A DNA stretch of 64,000 nucleotides from Ancylomarina euxina (GTDB lineage Bacteria; Bacteroidota; Bacteroidia; Bacteroidales; Marinifilaceae), in the NCBI RefSeq assembly GCF_003863355.1, contig NZ_QQWG01000012.1:1-64000 (forward strand), in the 5' to 3' direction. Both the position numbers and the translations under genes were made by a program. The notes below the pieces were generated by a model. The model was not told where the DNA came from and searched no databases. It saw nothing but the letters and a program-made list of their open reading frames with translations. Of this stretch, positions 7,826 through 16,349 are shown one piece after another. Numbering within the stretch: position 1 is the first letter of the stretch; the number at the start of each line of letters is the position of its first letter.

Positions 7826-9613
7826 ATGGTTGAAGAAAACAAAAATGCTGCTATTGAAGCAGAATTTGATTGGGATGCATTCGAAAATGAAGATGCAGGT
7901 TTTGCTGCTAATAGAGCAGATTTAGAAGCACAGTACGATAAAACTTTATCTACAGTTGCTGAAAAAGAGGTTATCGATGGTATCGTTATCTCTATGAATA
8001 AAAGAGAAGTTGTAATCAATATTGGTTACAAATCTGATGGTATCGTGAGTTTAAATGAATTCCGTTACAATCAAGAATTAACTGTAGGTGATTCAGTTGA
8101 GGTTTATGTTGAAAGTCAGGAAGATAAAAAAGGACAATTAGTTCTTTCACACAAAAAAGCACGTGCTCTACGTTCTTGGGATCGTGTTAACTCTGCACTT
8201 GAAAACGACGAAATTATTAAAGGTTATATCAAGTGTCGTACCAAAGGTGGTATGATCGTTGACGTATTTGGTATTGAAGCTTTCTTACCAGGTTCTCAAA
8301 TTGATGTTAAACCTATCCGTGACTACGATATTTACGTAGGAAAAACTATGGAATTCAAAGTTGTGAAAATCAACCACGAATTTAAAAACGTTGTTGTATC
8401 TCACAAAGCTCTTATTGAGGCTGAGTTGGAGCAACAGAAGAAAGAAATTATCGCTAAGCTTGAAAAAGGTCAGGTTCTTGAAGGAACAGTTAAAAACATC
8501 ACTTCTTATGGTGTATTTATCGACTTGGGCGGCGTAGATGGTTTGATCCATATCACTGACCTTTCATGGGGTAGAGTATCTCACCCAAGTGAAATCGTTG
8601 AGTTGGATCAGAAATTGAACGTTGTAATTCTTGATTTTGATGACGATAAAAAACGTATCGCTCTAGGTCTTAAGCAACTTACTCCTCATCCATGGGATGC
8701 TCTTGACGCTGAAATGAAAGTTGGCGACAGAGTTAATGGTAAAGTAGTTGTTATGGCTGACTATGGTGCATTCGTAGAGATCGCTCCAGGTGTTGAAGGT
8801 CTTATCCACGTTTCTGAAATGTCTTGGTCACAGCACTTGAGATCAGCACAAGATTTCATGAAAGTTGGTGATGAAGTACAAGCTCAGATTATCACTTTGG
8901 ATCGTGAAGAGAGAAAAATGTCTCTTGGTCTTAAGCAATTGAAGCAAGATCCTTGGGAAGGTGTGGAAGCTAAGTACGCTGTAAATTCTAAGCATGCTGC
9001 TAAGGTTCGTAACTTCACAAATTTCGGTGTATTTGTTGAGATTGAAGAAGGTGTTGATGGTTTGATTCACATTTCTGATCTTTCTTGGACTAAGAAAGTG
9101 AAGCATCCAGCTGAATTCACTCAAATTGGTGCTGAAATTGAAGTTGTAGTTCTAGAAATAGACAAAGACAACAGAAGATTGAGTTTAGGTCACAAGCAAT
9201 TGGAAGAGAATCCATGGGATGTATTCGAAACAATCTTTGCTACTGACTCAACTCACGAAGGTACAATTGTAGAGATTTTCGAAAAAGGTGCTGTTGTTGC
9301 TCTTCCTTACGGTGTTGAAGGATTTGCTACTCCACGTCACCTTGTAAAAGAAGATGGATCACAAGCTAAAGTTGAAGAGAAATTATCTTTCAAAGTGATT
9401 GAATTCTCTAAAGCTGCTAAGCGAATCATTCTTTCTCATTCAAGAACTTTTGAAGATGTTAAGCGTGCTGAAGTTTCTGAAAAGAAAAAAACTGAGTCTG
9501 CTAGCATGAAAAAAGGAGTGAAGAAGATGAAAGATTCATTAGAAAAAACTACCTTAGGTGATATTTCTGAATTAGCTGCTTTGAAATCTCAACTTGAAAA
9601 AGGAGAAAAGTAA
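7826..9613 (+). CDS. rpsA: 30S ribosomal protein S1
   Basis: From ATG 7826 the protein is 595 aa, close to the usual length in Bacteroidota; in-frame extensions to 7793 (11 aa more) and 7739 are considered unlikely because 7739 lies upstream of the promoter. Six S1 RNA-binding repeats follow one another, for example GTVKNITSYGVFIDLGGVDGL and GKVVVMADYGAFVEIAPGVEG. The N-terminal NWDAFE-like motif (EFDWDAFENED) is typical of the phylum. S1 binds mRNA at the 30S subunit and supports initiation, especially relevant where Shine-Dalgarno sites are weak. A STAS gene follows after 28 nt. Confidence 0.96.
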   Translation: MVEENKNAAIEAEFDWDAFENEDAGFAANRADLEAQYDKTLSTVAEKEVIDGIVISMNKREVVINIGYKSDGIVSLNEFRYNQELTVGDSVEVYVESQEDKKGQLVLSHKKARALRSWDRVNSALENDEIIKGYIKCRTKGGMIVDVFGIEAFLPGSQIDVKPIRDYDIYVGKTMEFKVVKINHEFKNVVVSHKALIEAELEQQKKEIIAKLEKGQVLEGTVKNITSYGVFIDLGGVDGLIHITDLSWGRVSHPSEIVELDQKLNVVILDFDDDKKRIALGLKQLTPHPWDALDAEMKVGDRVNGKVVVMADYGAFVEIAPGVEGLIHVSEMSWSQHLRSAQDFMKVGDEVQAQIITLDREERKMSLGLKQLKQDPWEGVEAKYAVNSKHAAKVRNFTNFGVFVEIEEGVDGLIHISDLSWTKKVKHPAEFTQIGAEIEVVVLEIDKDNRRLSLGHKQLEENPWDVFETIFATDSTHEGTIVEIFEKGAVVALPYGVEGFATPRHLVKEDGSQAKVEEKLSFKVIEFSKAAKRIILSHSRTFEDVKRAEVSEKKKTESASMKKGVKKMKDSLEKTTLGDISELAALKSQLEKGEK

Positions 9614-9641
9614 GCTTTAAATAATACTTAAAGAGGTTAAT

Positions 9642-9998
9642 ATGGACTTTAAGATTGACAAAAAAGACGGATACACTTTAGTTCAGGTATTAAATAGTAG
9701 ATTGGATACTCATATTGCTCCTGAATTAAAATCGAAATTAGTTTTGATTTTCTCAGAAGGAGAAAAGAATATTCTTTTGAATTTAGATGCTTGCACCTAC
9801 TGTGATTCATCCGGCTTAAGTGCCATTCTTGTAGCCAATAGGTTATGTAAGAATGCCAACGGAACATTTGTTCTGTATGGCTTACAGCCTGCAGTTGAAA
9901 AACTGATTATTATTTCACAATTGGATACAGTGTTAAACGTTTCAGATAATTTGAGCGTTGCTGAGTCTTTTATGAATAATAGTGAGATTGAGAATTAA
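9642..9998 (+). CDS. STAS domain protein (anti-sigma factor antagonist type)
   Basis: This 118-aa protein is a single STAS domain. The conserved CDSSGLSAIL loop (D55-S56-S57-G58) holds the serine that anti-anti-sigma factors of the SpoIIAA/RsbV type have phosphorylated by a kinase and dephosphorylated by a PP2C enzyme. No partner kinase is adjacent; the receiver-PP2C protein at 4443-5663 is a possible phosphatase. It follows rpsA closely. In the reconstructed ancestral order rnz would follow directly, because a fragment of rnz begins 13 nt after the stop. Confidence 0.88.
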   Translation: MDFKIDKKDGYTLVQVLNSRLDTHIAPELKSKLVLIFSEGEKNILLNLDACTYCDSSGLSAILVANRLCKNANGTFVLYGLQPAVEKLIIISQLDTVLNVSDNLSVAESFMNNSEIEN

Positions 9999-10008
9999 TA
10001 TTGATCGT

Positions 10009-10111
10009 AAGTGAAATTTGAATTAACAATCTTAGGGAGCAATTCTGCATTGCCAACCTCAAAAAGATTCCCAACCGCTCAAGTACTCAATGTACTTGAG
10101 CGGTTTTCTTT
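10009..10111 (+). repeat. Left copy of a direct repeat of the rnz 5' end
   Basis: About 100 bp match 53505-53607 with only a handful of mismatches: one C/T change, three changes in the hairpin arm, and changes after the second arm. The shared segment starts at the AAGTG that includes the rnz GTG start codon and ends in a T-rich run. It marks the left edge of the glycosaminoglycan locus. Confidence 0.93.
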
Positions 10112-10247
10112 TATGCTCCTAGTCACAAAGGTCTGCGACTTAGCAGCTTTATTGTTTGCAAGTATTTATACTTTTAAGGCTACAAAAAACGATTTAGAAG
10201 AATCAGGAGCAAAGCCCCGTGTATGTCTGGTTAAGTATAAAACTTAG
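10011..10247 (+). pseudogene. Truncated rnz fragment (RNase Z N-terminus fused to unrelated sequence)
   Basis: The frame encodes MKFELTILGSNSALPTSKRF followed by about ten more residues of RNase Z and then departs, before the DCGEG and HxHxDH metal motifs. The remaining 45 codons show no resemblance to RNase Z. It cannot be a functional nuclease. The intact gene lies 43.5 kb away at 53507. Residual translation is possible, but a strong terminator lies inside the fragment. Confidence 0.85.
10073..10112 (+). terminator. Perfect intrinsic terminator inside the rnz fragment
   Basis: AACCGCTCAAGTAC (10073-10086) and its exact complement (10092-10105) form a 14-bp stem around the loop TCAAT, followed by TTCTTTT. 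It would end transcripts of rpsA-STAS. The homologous segment of intact rnz has the arms mismatched and is only a quasi-palindrome. Confidence 0.85.
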
Positions 10248-10712
10248 TAGGTTTAAAAAGGAAGAGTATGGTGTCTGTGACTCCTCTAAATAGTCTTCTT
10301 AATTCCTTTATTTAGGCATTGAAAGATTTATCAGAAGCGATGGAGTTGCGTTTAGTTAAGTAGTTTGAAATGGAGTCATAATGGATATAAAATGTCCTCG
10401 CGATGGTGGTGAAAGTTTTAAGCCTACTTTTCCGTAGAGTATTTTCCTATTGTTCCAACTTCTTTTTGATGTTTAGCTCGATAAATATCAAAACGTGATG
10501 TTGAATAAGCGAAAGCTTCTTCTAGCTAAGGCCAAATAGAATTTCAGCCTTTATATATCATTTGAATTCAGGAATAAATAATTTAATGTTTTTTTTTATC
10601 TAGAATTTATGTTATCATTATTATAGCTTTAATTGAAAGCATGACTCATAATATTTGTGTCTTTAAAATTATCAATCATATGAATTATAGTCGTGTCTGG
10701 ATTGGCTCCACA
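10113..10712. other. Gene-poor left junction with decayed coding remnants
   Basis: No intact gene is supported. On the minus strand a frame around 10436-10540 reads LEEAFAYSTSRFDIYRAKHQ and on for about 33 codons before stops, which looks like a piece of a decayed gene. On the plus strand a short frame at 10381 encodes MDIKCPRDGGESF and then stops. I cannot name either source. Confidence 0.45.
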
Positions 10713-11741
10713 TCAATTTGGTAGTTTATTGCTGGACTCTCTTTCGATCAGTCTTACTGGAAGAACGATGGTTTCCTGACGATTGCCTGTCTTATTCTGG
10801 ATAATATCCAAAAGTAATTCTGTGGCTTTTAAACCCACATCGAAACCTGATTGTTCTATGGTGGTAAGAGAAGGGCTTAGGTATTCTGAAAAGGGTTCGT
10901 TACTGAATCCTACTACAGCTAAATCTTGGGGAATCCTGATTCCTTTATCTTTTGCATATAGTATAATGCTTAAGGCTGTTGTATCATTGGCAGCGAAAAT
11001 TGCATCCGGAGGATTAGAGGATTCAAGTAGTTTTTTAGCGCAAGCAAGACCATCTTCTCTGTTGAGTGGACTTTCGATAATTTGGTCTTTATCAATCTGG
11101 ATGTTGTGCTTGCGCATTGCTTTAAGGTATCCCTGAAGTCGGTTGATGTATAGATTTAGATGTTGCGGGCCACTGATGTGTGCAATACGTTTGCATCCCT
11201 TTGATATCAGATGTTCAGCTGCTAAGAAACCACCTTTAAAGTCATCAACCACCACCTTGCTGGTTTCCAATTCATCACAAACTCTATCAAAAAAGACTAA
11301 AGGAATATTTTTGTTTGTAAAAGTTTTGTAATGGTCGTAATTGTCAGTGTTTAAGGCGACAGATGAAATGACTCCATCTACTCGCGATGCAAAAAGAGTT
11401 TGAACACAATCAGACTCCCTTTCCTTCTGGTCGTTAGATTGACAGATGATCACATTAAAACCCTTTTCTCGAGCAAATTCCTCGATACCCGTAATTGCAG
11501 AAGAGAAGAAGTAGCGACTTATACGTGGAATGATAACACCTATAGTATTTGTGCAACTAGTGCGCAAATTTGAGGCCAGCGCATTGGGTTGATAGCCTAG
11601 TGTTTTTGCCATATCACGCACAGCTTTCTTAGTTTTGTCACTAATACGTGAATTGTTATTGAGTGCACGAGATACTGTAGAACCTGAAATTCCTAGTGCT
11701 TTGGCAATGTCATGTATGGTAATGTTACTCTCTTTCTTCAT
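10713..11741 (-). CDS. LacI family transcriptional regulator
   Basis: From the ATG at 11741 the protein is 342 aa; an upstream in-frame start would add 10 residues that precede the conserved helix-turn-helix. Residues about 8-27 (ITIHDIAKALGISGSTVSRA) form the LacI DNA-binding motif. The hinge region with YQPNALASNLR and a periplasmic-binding-protein-like effector domain (GVIIPRISRYFF onward) follow. It is divergent from kduI, and two candidate operators lie in the gap, with a third upstream of a PL8 lyase. It probably represses uronate catabolism until an intermediate of the Kdu pathway binds; the effector identity is inferred. Confidence 0.93.
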   Translation of the reverse strand: MKKESNITIHDIAKALGISGSTVSRALNNNSRISDKTKKAVRDMAKTLGYQPNALASNLRTSCTNTIGVIIPRISRYFFSSAITGIEEFAREKGFNVIICQSNDQKERESDCVQTLFASRVDGVISSVALNTDNYDHYKTFTNKNIPLVFFDRVCDELETSKVVVDDFKGGFLAAEHLISKGCKRIAHISGPQHLNLYINRLQGYLKAMRKHNIQIDKDQIIESPLNREDGLACAKKLLESSNPPDAIFAANDTTALSIILYAKDKGIRIPQDLAVVGFSNEPFSEYLSPSLTTIEQSGFDVGLKATELLLDIIQNKTGNRQETIVLPVRLIERESSNKLPN

Positions 11742-11817
11742 TATATACGCTTGGTTGAATTTCCAGTACAAAGATGCTAATAATTTTTAGATATGATGAT
11801 GAAATTGAATAAAAAGC

Positions 11818-11833
11818 CAATCGATTGCGCAAT
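11818..11833. promoter_or_regulatory. Candidate LacI-family operator 1
   Basis: CAATCGATTGCGCAAT has the palindromic core CAATCGATTG, typical of LacI-family operators with a central CG. A copy differing at one base lies at 11951-11966. Confidence 0.65.
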
Positions 11834-11950
11834 GTTTAAATCATTCTGAAATAAATATAAGTTTTTGATATAGCTAGGAAACCTGATTTTATTGGAGCTT
11901 TGATTGTATAAGGGCATCTTGGGGATATAAAAATAAAAATAAAAAGCAGA

Positions 11951-11966
11951 CAATCGATTGCACAAT
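11951..11966. promoter_or_regulatory. Candidate LacI-family operator 2
   Basis: CAATCGATTGCACAAT repeats operator 1 with one difference. It overlaps the putative -33 region of kduI, a placement that would allow repression by blocking RNA polymerase. Confidence 0.65.
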
Positions 11967-12069
11967 TCAATTGCATTTTATTTCTTTGTGTCGATCAAGA
12001 AGTGAAAATGAATCATTCTTGTAAACTACAGATTATTCAAATTATTCAAATTATTAAAAATAGATAGCT

Positions 12070-12912
12070 ATGAGCCTAAAGTACGAAGAGAGATATGCTA
12101 CTCATCCATCAGATGCAAAGAATTACGATACGAATCGTTTAAGAGATGAGTATCTGGTGCAGAATATCATGGAAGAAGGAAGTGTTAATTTGACTTATTC
12201 ACAATACGATAGATTGATTGTAGGGGGTGTGGTACCGACCAATAAGGCTTTAACACTGAAAACAATTGATCCATTAAAAGCTGAATATTTTCTTGAGCGA
12301 AGAGAGCTTGGTATCGTTAATGTTGGAGGAAAAGGAAGCGTAAGTGTTGATGGTGAAGTGTATGAGCTAGAATACAAAGAAGCTTTATATGTAGGAAAAG
12401 GAAAAAAAGAAATTGTGTTTAATAGTTCAGATGATGCTGCCCCAGCACATTTTTATTTGAATTCAGCACCTGCACATGAGGTATTCCCAACGGTAAAAAT
12501 TAGCCGTGAAGATGCTATTATCATTGAATTAGGTGAAGCTAAGAATTCGAATCGTAGAACGCTTAATAAACTTATTGTATCTGATACAATTAAAACGAAT
12601 CAGTTACAAATGGGTATGACAGAATTACATTCAGGTAGTGTTTGGAATACAATGCCAGCACATACACATAGTAGAAGAATGGAAGCTTACTTCTATTTTG
12701 AAGTGCCAAGCGATCAGGCTATCTGCCATTTTATGGGAGATCCCAAAGAAACCCGTCATATTTGGATGGCAAATGAAGAAGCTGTTTTCTCTCCAACTTG
12801 GTCGATTCATTCGGCAGCAGGAACAAGCAACTATACGTTTATTTGGGGGATGGGTGGTGAGAATTTGGATTATGGGGATATGGATATTTGCCAAACCAAT
12901 GACTTGCGTTAA
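12070..12912 (+). CDS. kduI: 5-dehydro-4-deoxy-D-glucuronate isomerase (KduI)
   Basis: The 280-aa cupin-fold enzyme converts 4-deoxy-L-threo-5-hexosulose uronate, formed spontaneously from unsaturated uronates, to 2,5-diketo-3-deoxygluconate. The zinc ligands are visible as H198, H200 and E205 in AHTHSRRMEAY and H247 in SIHSAAG, each displaced by two from those I recall for E. coli KduI. The length matches the family. It is the first gene of the catabolic cluster and is followed by kduD after 51 nt. Candidate LacI operators lie upstream. Confidence 0.96.
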   Translation: MSLKYEERYATHPSDAKNYDTNRLRDEYLVQNIMEEGSVNLTYSQYDRLIVGGVVPTNKALTLKTIDPLKAEYFLERRELGIVNVGGKGSVSVDGEVYELEYKEALYVGKGKKEIVFNSSDDAAPAHFYLNSAPAHEVFPTVKISREDAIIIELGEAKNSNRRTLNKLIVSDTIKTNQLQMGMTELHSGSVWNTMPAHTHSRRMEAYFYFEVPSDQAICHFMGDPKETRHIWMANEEAVFSPTWSIHSAAGTSNYTFIWGMGGENLDYGDMDICQTNDLR

Positions 12913-12963
12913 GCAATTATTTTTGTGATATAAATAAATTGTAAGTTTTTAAAAGATATAGAT

Positions 12964-13755
12964 ATGATTCTTGATTCGTTTAAGTTAGATGGAAAAGTTG
13001 CTTTGGTAACAGGTGCAACTCACGGTATTGGAATGGCAATTGCTTCTGCATTAGCTGAAGCCGGTGCACAGATAGTAGTGAATGACATTTCGAAAGAAAA
13101 CCTTGATAGAGGAATTGCAGATTACGCAAAGAAAGGAATCGATTGTAAAGGCTATATTTTTGACGTCACTGACGAAGCTGGTGTAATTGCTGGAGTTGAG
13201 CAGATAGAGAAAGAAGTTGGTCCTATTGGTATTTTGGTGAACAATGCAGGTATCATCAAGCGTGTTCCTATGCAAGACATGGAAGTGAAAGATTATCGTC
13301 AGGTAATTGATATCGACTTAGTAGGTCCTTTCATTATGGGAAAATATGTTGGTCGTAAAATGATCGAGCGTCGTGAAGGTAAAATCATTAATATCTGTTC
13401 TATGATGAGTGAATTGGGCCGTAACGATGTTTGTGCATACGCATCAGCAAAAGGTGGTTTGAAAATGTTGACAAAGAATATGGCTACAGAGTGGGCTAAG
13501 TTTGGTATTCAAACAAATGGTATCGGACCAGGTTATTTTGCAACTTCTCAAACGGAAGCAATCCGTGTTGATGGGCACCCATTCAATGAATTTATTATTA
13601 ATAGAACTCCAGCAGCTCGTTGGGGTAATCCAGAAGACTTAGCTGGTACAGCTGTGTTTTTGGCATCAAAGGCATCAGATTTTGTTAATGGACATGTGGT
13701 TTATGTTGATGGTGGTATTCTAGCTACTATTGGCAAGCCATCAAATGAAGACTAA
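12964..13755 (+). CDS. kduD: 2-dehydro-3-deoxy-D-gluconate 5-dehydrogenase (KduD)
   Basis: This 263-aa short-chain dehydrogenase reduces 2,5-diketo-3-deoxygluconate to 2-keto-3-deoxygluconate with NAD(P)H. The nucleotide-binding TGATHGIGMA, the structural NNAG, and the catalytic Y159 and K163 in YASAKGG are present, together with a KduD-like C-terminal VDGGILA. Its position right after kduI makes the KduD assignment within the SDR family strong. A terminator hairpin follows. Confidence 0.94.
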   Translation: MILDSFKLDGKVALVTGATHGIGMAIASALAEAGAQIVVNDISKENLDRGIADYAKKGIDCKGYIFDVTDEAGVIAGVEQIEKEVGPIGILVNNAGIIKRVPMQDMEVKDYRQVIDIDLVGPFIMGKYVGRKMIERREGKIINICSMMSELGRNDVCAYASAKGGLKMLTKNMATEWAKFGIQTNGIGPGYFATSQTEAIRVDGHPFNEFIINRTPAARWGNPEDLAGTAVFLASKASDFVNGHVVYVDGGILATIGKPSNED

Positions 13756-13771
13756 AAGTTTGTGATTAAAA

Positions 13772-13807
13772 GGGACGCGCTTATAGCCTTGGGGGGCGTC
13801 TCTTTTC
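13772..13807 (+). terminator. Terminator after kduD
   Basis: GGGACGC pairs with GCGTCTC, including one G-T pair, around a 17-nt loop and is followed by TTTTC. It may be partial, as genes of the same pathway follow. Confidence 0.55.
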
Positions 13808-13896
13808 TTAATTTACATTGGATTTCAGGGTTTTGTAATCTTGATTATCCTAAATATAGGATGACTTTTTATCTTGATTTATAAAAAAGTAAAAGC

Positions 13897-15165
13897 ATGA
13901 AACAATATTATTTAGTTATAGTTGTACTTGTAACCCTTCTACAGGCATGCAGTTCGATTCCAGCTTTAGAGTTGAAGAATGAAATGAACCTTGCTCGAAA
14001 AGATGCTCCTGTTGTTTTAAATAGAGTGCTTGTTGCAAAAGCAGTAGGACAGATACCTAGTGATAAGATTCCCGTTGTTATTGATGATGCTGGGAATTAT
14101 ATCCCAAGCCAAGTTGATGATTTAGATGGAGATGGACAATGGGATGAATTGGTGTTCGTATGCGATATGAGTGCGAATGAATTAAAGAGTGTTAATTTGA
14201 ATTTTCTTGCTCCCGATAAGGTTCCAGCTTTTACGGATAGAACAAATGTTCGTTTAGGAGTAGGATCAATCGATGAAGGTTTTAAAGGAACCGATCAAGC
14301 GGTTTCACCTGAAGGCTATACTGGAGTTCCCGTTATATTCCAGGCTGAAAGTGTAAGCTGGGAGAATGATATTATGGCTTTCCGGAATTATTTTGATTGT
14401 CGAAATGCTAAAGATTTATTTGGGAAGCTATCGCCAGAGATGGTAATGAATAAAATAGGAACAAAGGAAGTGGGAAGTTATCACCATTTATCTGATTGGG
14501 GAATGGATGTTTTACACGTAGGTCCTTCATTAGGAGCTGGCGGTTTAGCTTTATTTCATCAAGATTCATTATACCGTTTAGGGAATGTTAAGTCTTTTGA
14601 ATTTCAATTGGTATCTCGTGGGCCTGTACGTTCAATCTTTGAATTGAATTTTGACGGTTGGGATGTCGATGGAAAGAAGCTTAAGGCTCAGGAGAAAATC
14701 ACAGTTTGGGCTGGTAAATATTGGTTCCAAAGTGATGTTACAGTTACTGGTTTAGATAATGAAGCAGAATTAGCCATTGGTATCGTAACCAGTTACCTGA
14801 AGGATAGTAAACCTTTCAAAATTGTTGCTAATCGTGAATATACTGCTGTTGCAACCCATGATATACAATCAATGAATAAAGACTATTTGGGAATGGGAAT
14901 TCTACTTTCTACAGATAGTAAACTGAGAACCGGTGATGCACCTTTGTTGAGTGAAAAAAGAATGAAAGGTTCTCGTTACAATATGCCAGTTGGTGAAACG
15001 CATTTTGTGACACAAAAAATCAAAAATAATCAGTCTGCAAGACATTATTTTTTTGCTGCATGGGAAGTTGAAAATAAAGACTGGAGTAAGCAAATAAACT
15101 TTGAGAATTTAATGAAATCGCAATCGGAGGAGTTGAGTTCACCCGTAAGAGTAATCGTAAAATAA
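13897..15165 (+). CDS. DUF4861 family lipoprotein
   Basis: The 422-aa protein begins with a lipoprotein signal (LVTLLQACSS, cysteine at about residue 18), so it is exported and anchored. The body, with DLDGDGQWDELVFV and the long region around GSYHHLSDWGMDVLHVGPSLG, is what I recall as DUF4861, a family often found in uronate-polysaccharide loci with no settled activity. It lies between kduD and the KDG kinase gene but would act outside the cytoplasm, unlike its neighbours. A role on unsaturated uronate oligosaccharides is plausible but inferred. Confidence 0.78.
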   Translation: MKQYYLVIVVLVTLLQACSSIPALELKNEMNLARKDAPVVLNRVLVAKAVGQIPSDKIPVVIDDAGNYIPSQVDDLDGDGQWDELVFVCDMSANELKSVNLNFLAPDKVPAFTDRTNVRLGVGSIDEGFKGTDQAVSPEGYTGVPVIFQAESVSWENDIMAFRNYFDCRNAKDLFGKLSPEMVMNKIGTKEVGSYHHLSDWGMDVLHVGPSLGAGGLALFHQDSLYRLGNVKSFEFQLVSRGPVRSIFELNFDGWDVDGKKLKAQEKITVWAGKYWFQSDVTVTGLDNEAELAIGIVTSYLKDSKPFKIVANREYTAVATHDIQSMNKDYLGMGILLSTDSKLRTGDAPLLSEKRMKGSRYNMPVGETHFVTQKIKNNQSARHYFFAAWEVENKDWSKQINFENLMKSQSEELSSPVRVIVK

Positions 15166-15199
15166 CAACTATTTCAATAAATATAAAGAAAGATAAGCT

Positions 15200-16240
15200 A
15201 TGGGTAATAAAGTAGTTACTTTTGGGGAAATTATGTTGCGATTGGCAACACCAGGATATGAAAGATTTTCGCAGGCATCAGAATTTAAAGCCACTTTCGG
15301 TGGTGGTGAAGCAAATGTTGCCGTATCATTGGCAAACTATGGTATTGAATCGAATTTTGTGACTCGACTGCCTGAAAATGATATCGCTCGTGCTTGCGAA
15401 ATGGATCTTAAGAAATATGGCGTAAATACGGATCATATCATATATGGTGGAGATAGATTGGGTATCTATTTTCTGGAAACGGGAGCTGTAAGCCGTGGTT
15501 CTAAGGTTGTGTACGATCGTGCTCATTCTGCTATTTCGGAGATTGAATTGGAAATGATTGATTGGGATAAGGTTTTTGAAGGGGTTAATTGGTTTCACTG
15601 GACAGGTATTACACCTGCAATTTCTCAGGGAGCCTCTGATGTTTGTTTGGAAGCTATTAAGGCGGCTAATGAAAGAGGTATTACGGTTTCATGTGATTTG
15701 AATTACCGCAAGAATTTATGGCAGTATGGTAAGTCGGCAGCAGAAGTTATGCCTGAGTTAGTTGCTGGAACTGACATTATTTTGGGAAATGAAGAAGATG
15801 CTGAGAAAGTCCTAGGTGTTAAGCCCGAAGGTGTTGATGTGACTGGTGGTCATGTTGATGCGGATGCTTATCTTTCCGTTTCGAAACAAATTATGGCGCA
15901 GTATCCTCGTTGTAAGAAAGTAATTACAACATTAAGAGGTTCTATCAATGCTAATCACAATTCATGGTCAGGTGTTTTATATGATGGGAAAGAGTTGTTT
16001 AAGGCAAATAATACCTATCAAATTACAGATATTGTTGACCGTGTTGGTGGTGGTGATTCGTTTATGGGTGGTTTAATTTATGGTCTGTTAACTTGGCCAG
16101 AAAAAGACCAACAAGCTTTGAATTTTGCTGTTGCTGCATCTTGTTTGAAACATACCATTTATGGCGATTATAATCAAGTTACAGTAGAAGAGGTTGTTAA
16201 ATTAATGAATGGTGACGCTTCAGGACGTGTAGCACGATAA
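15200..16240 (+). CDS. kdgK: 2-keto-3-deoxygluconate kinase (PfkB family)
   Basis: This 346-aa sugar kinase phosphorylates 2-keto-3-deoxygluconate to KDPG. The N-terminal GEIMLRLATPG, the GGGEANVAVSLA motif and the C-terminal DRVGGGDSFMGG, with the catalytic base D286, are PfkB signatures. The KDG specificity is inferred from its place between KduD and KDPG aldolase. It follows the DUF4861 gene after 34 nt. Confidence 0.92.
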   Translation: MGNKVVTFGEIMLRLATPGYERFSQASEFKATFGGGEANVAVSLANYGIESNFVTRLPENDIARACEMDLKKYGVNTDHIIYGGDRLGIYFLETGAVSRGSKVVYDRAHSAISEIELEMIDWDKVFEGVNWFHWTGITPAISQGASDVCLEAIKAANERGITVSCDLNYRKNLWQYGKSAAEVMPELVAGTDIILGNEEDAEKVLGVKPEGVDVTGGHVDADAYLSVSKQIMAQYPRCKKVITTLRGSINANHNSWSGVLYDGKELFKANNTYQITDIVDRVGGGDSFMGGLIYGLLTWPEKDQQALNFAVAASCLKHTIYGDYNQVTVEEVVKLMNGDASGRVAR

Positions 16241-16242
16241 AT

Positions 16243-16340
16243 GAATTATAAATGAGGAATTATAAGTTGTGATTTTGTAAAGTAAGCCTGGTTATGACAG
16301 GTATTAAGCGTTTATAATTCAGAACTCGTAATTCATAATT
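16243..16340. repeat. Imperfect palindromic element of about 95 bp
   Basis: The left arm (about 16243-16267) and right arm (about 16311-16340) are inverted copies built from AATTAT/GAATTATAA blocks, with 3-4 nt gaps between them. The element fills nearly the whole gap between the KDG kinase and aldolase genes and resembles a small MITE or intergenic palindrome. Confidence 0.55.
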
Positions 16341-16349
16341 GAAAAACTG

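Larger units (their letters stand above)
11742..12069. other. Divergent lacI-kduI regulatory region
   Basis: This 328-bp gap holds no gene. It contains two direct copies of a 16-bp operator-like sequence 133 bp apart and a weak promoter-like pair for kduI overlapping the second copy (TTG at 11957-11959, TTTCTTTG at 11981-11988, spacer 21 nt). Confidence 0.65.

Noticed and set aside
11742-11771. Ten extra N-terminal residues on the LacI regulator
   Set aside because: LacI proteins start a few residues before the helix-turn-helix, which fits ATG 11741.
13847-13862. Palindrome ATCCTAAATATAGGAT before the DUF4861 gene as an operator
   Set aside because: It is symmetric but occurs once, is AT-rich, and shares no bases of note with the LacI-type sites; chance is likely.
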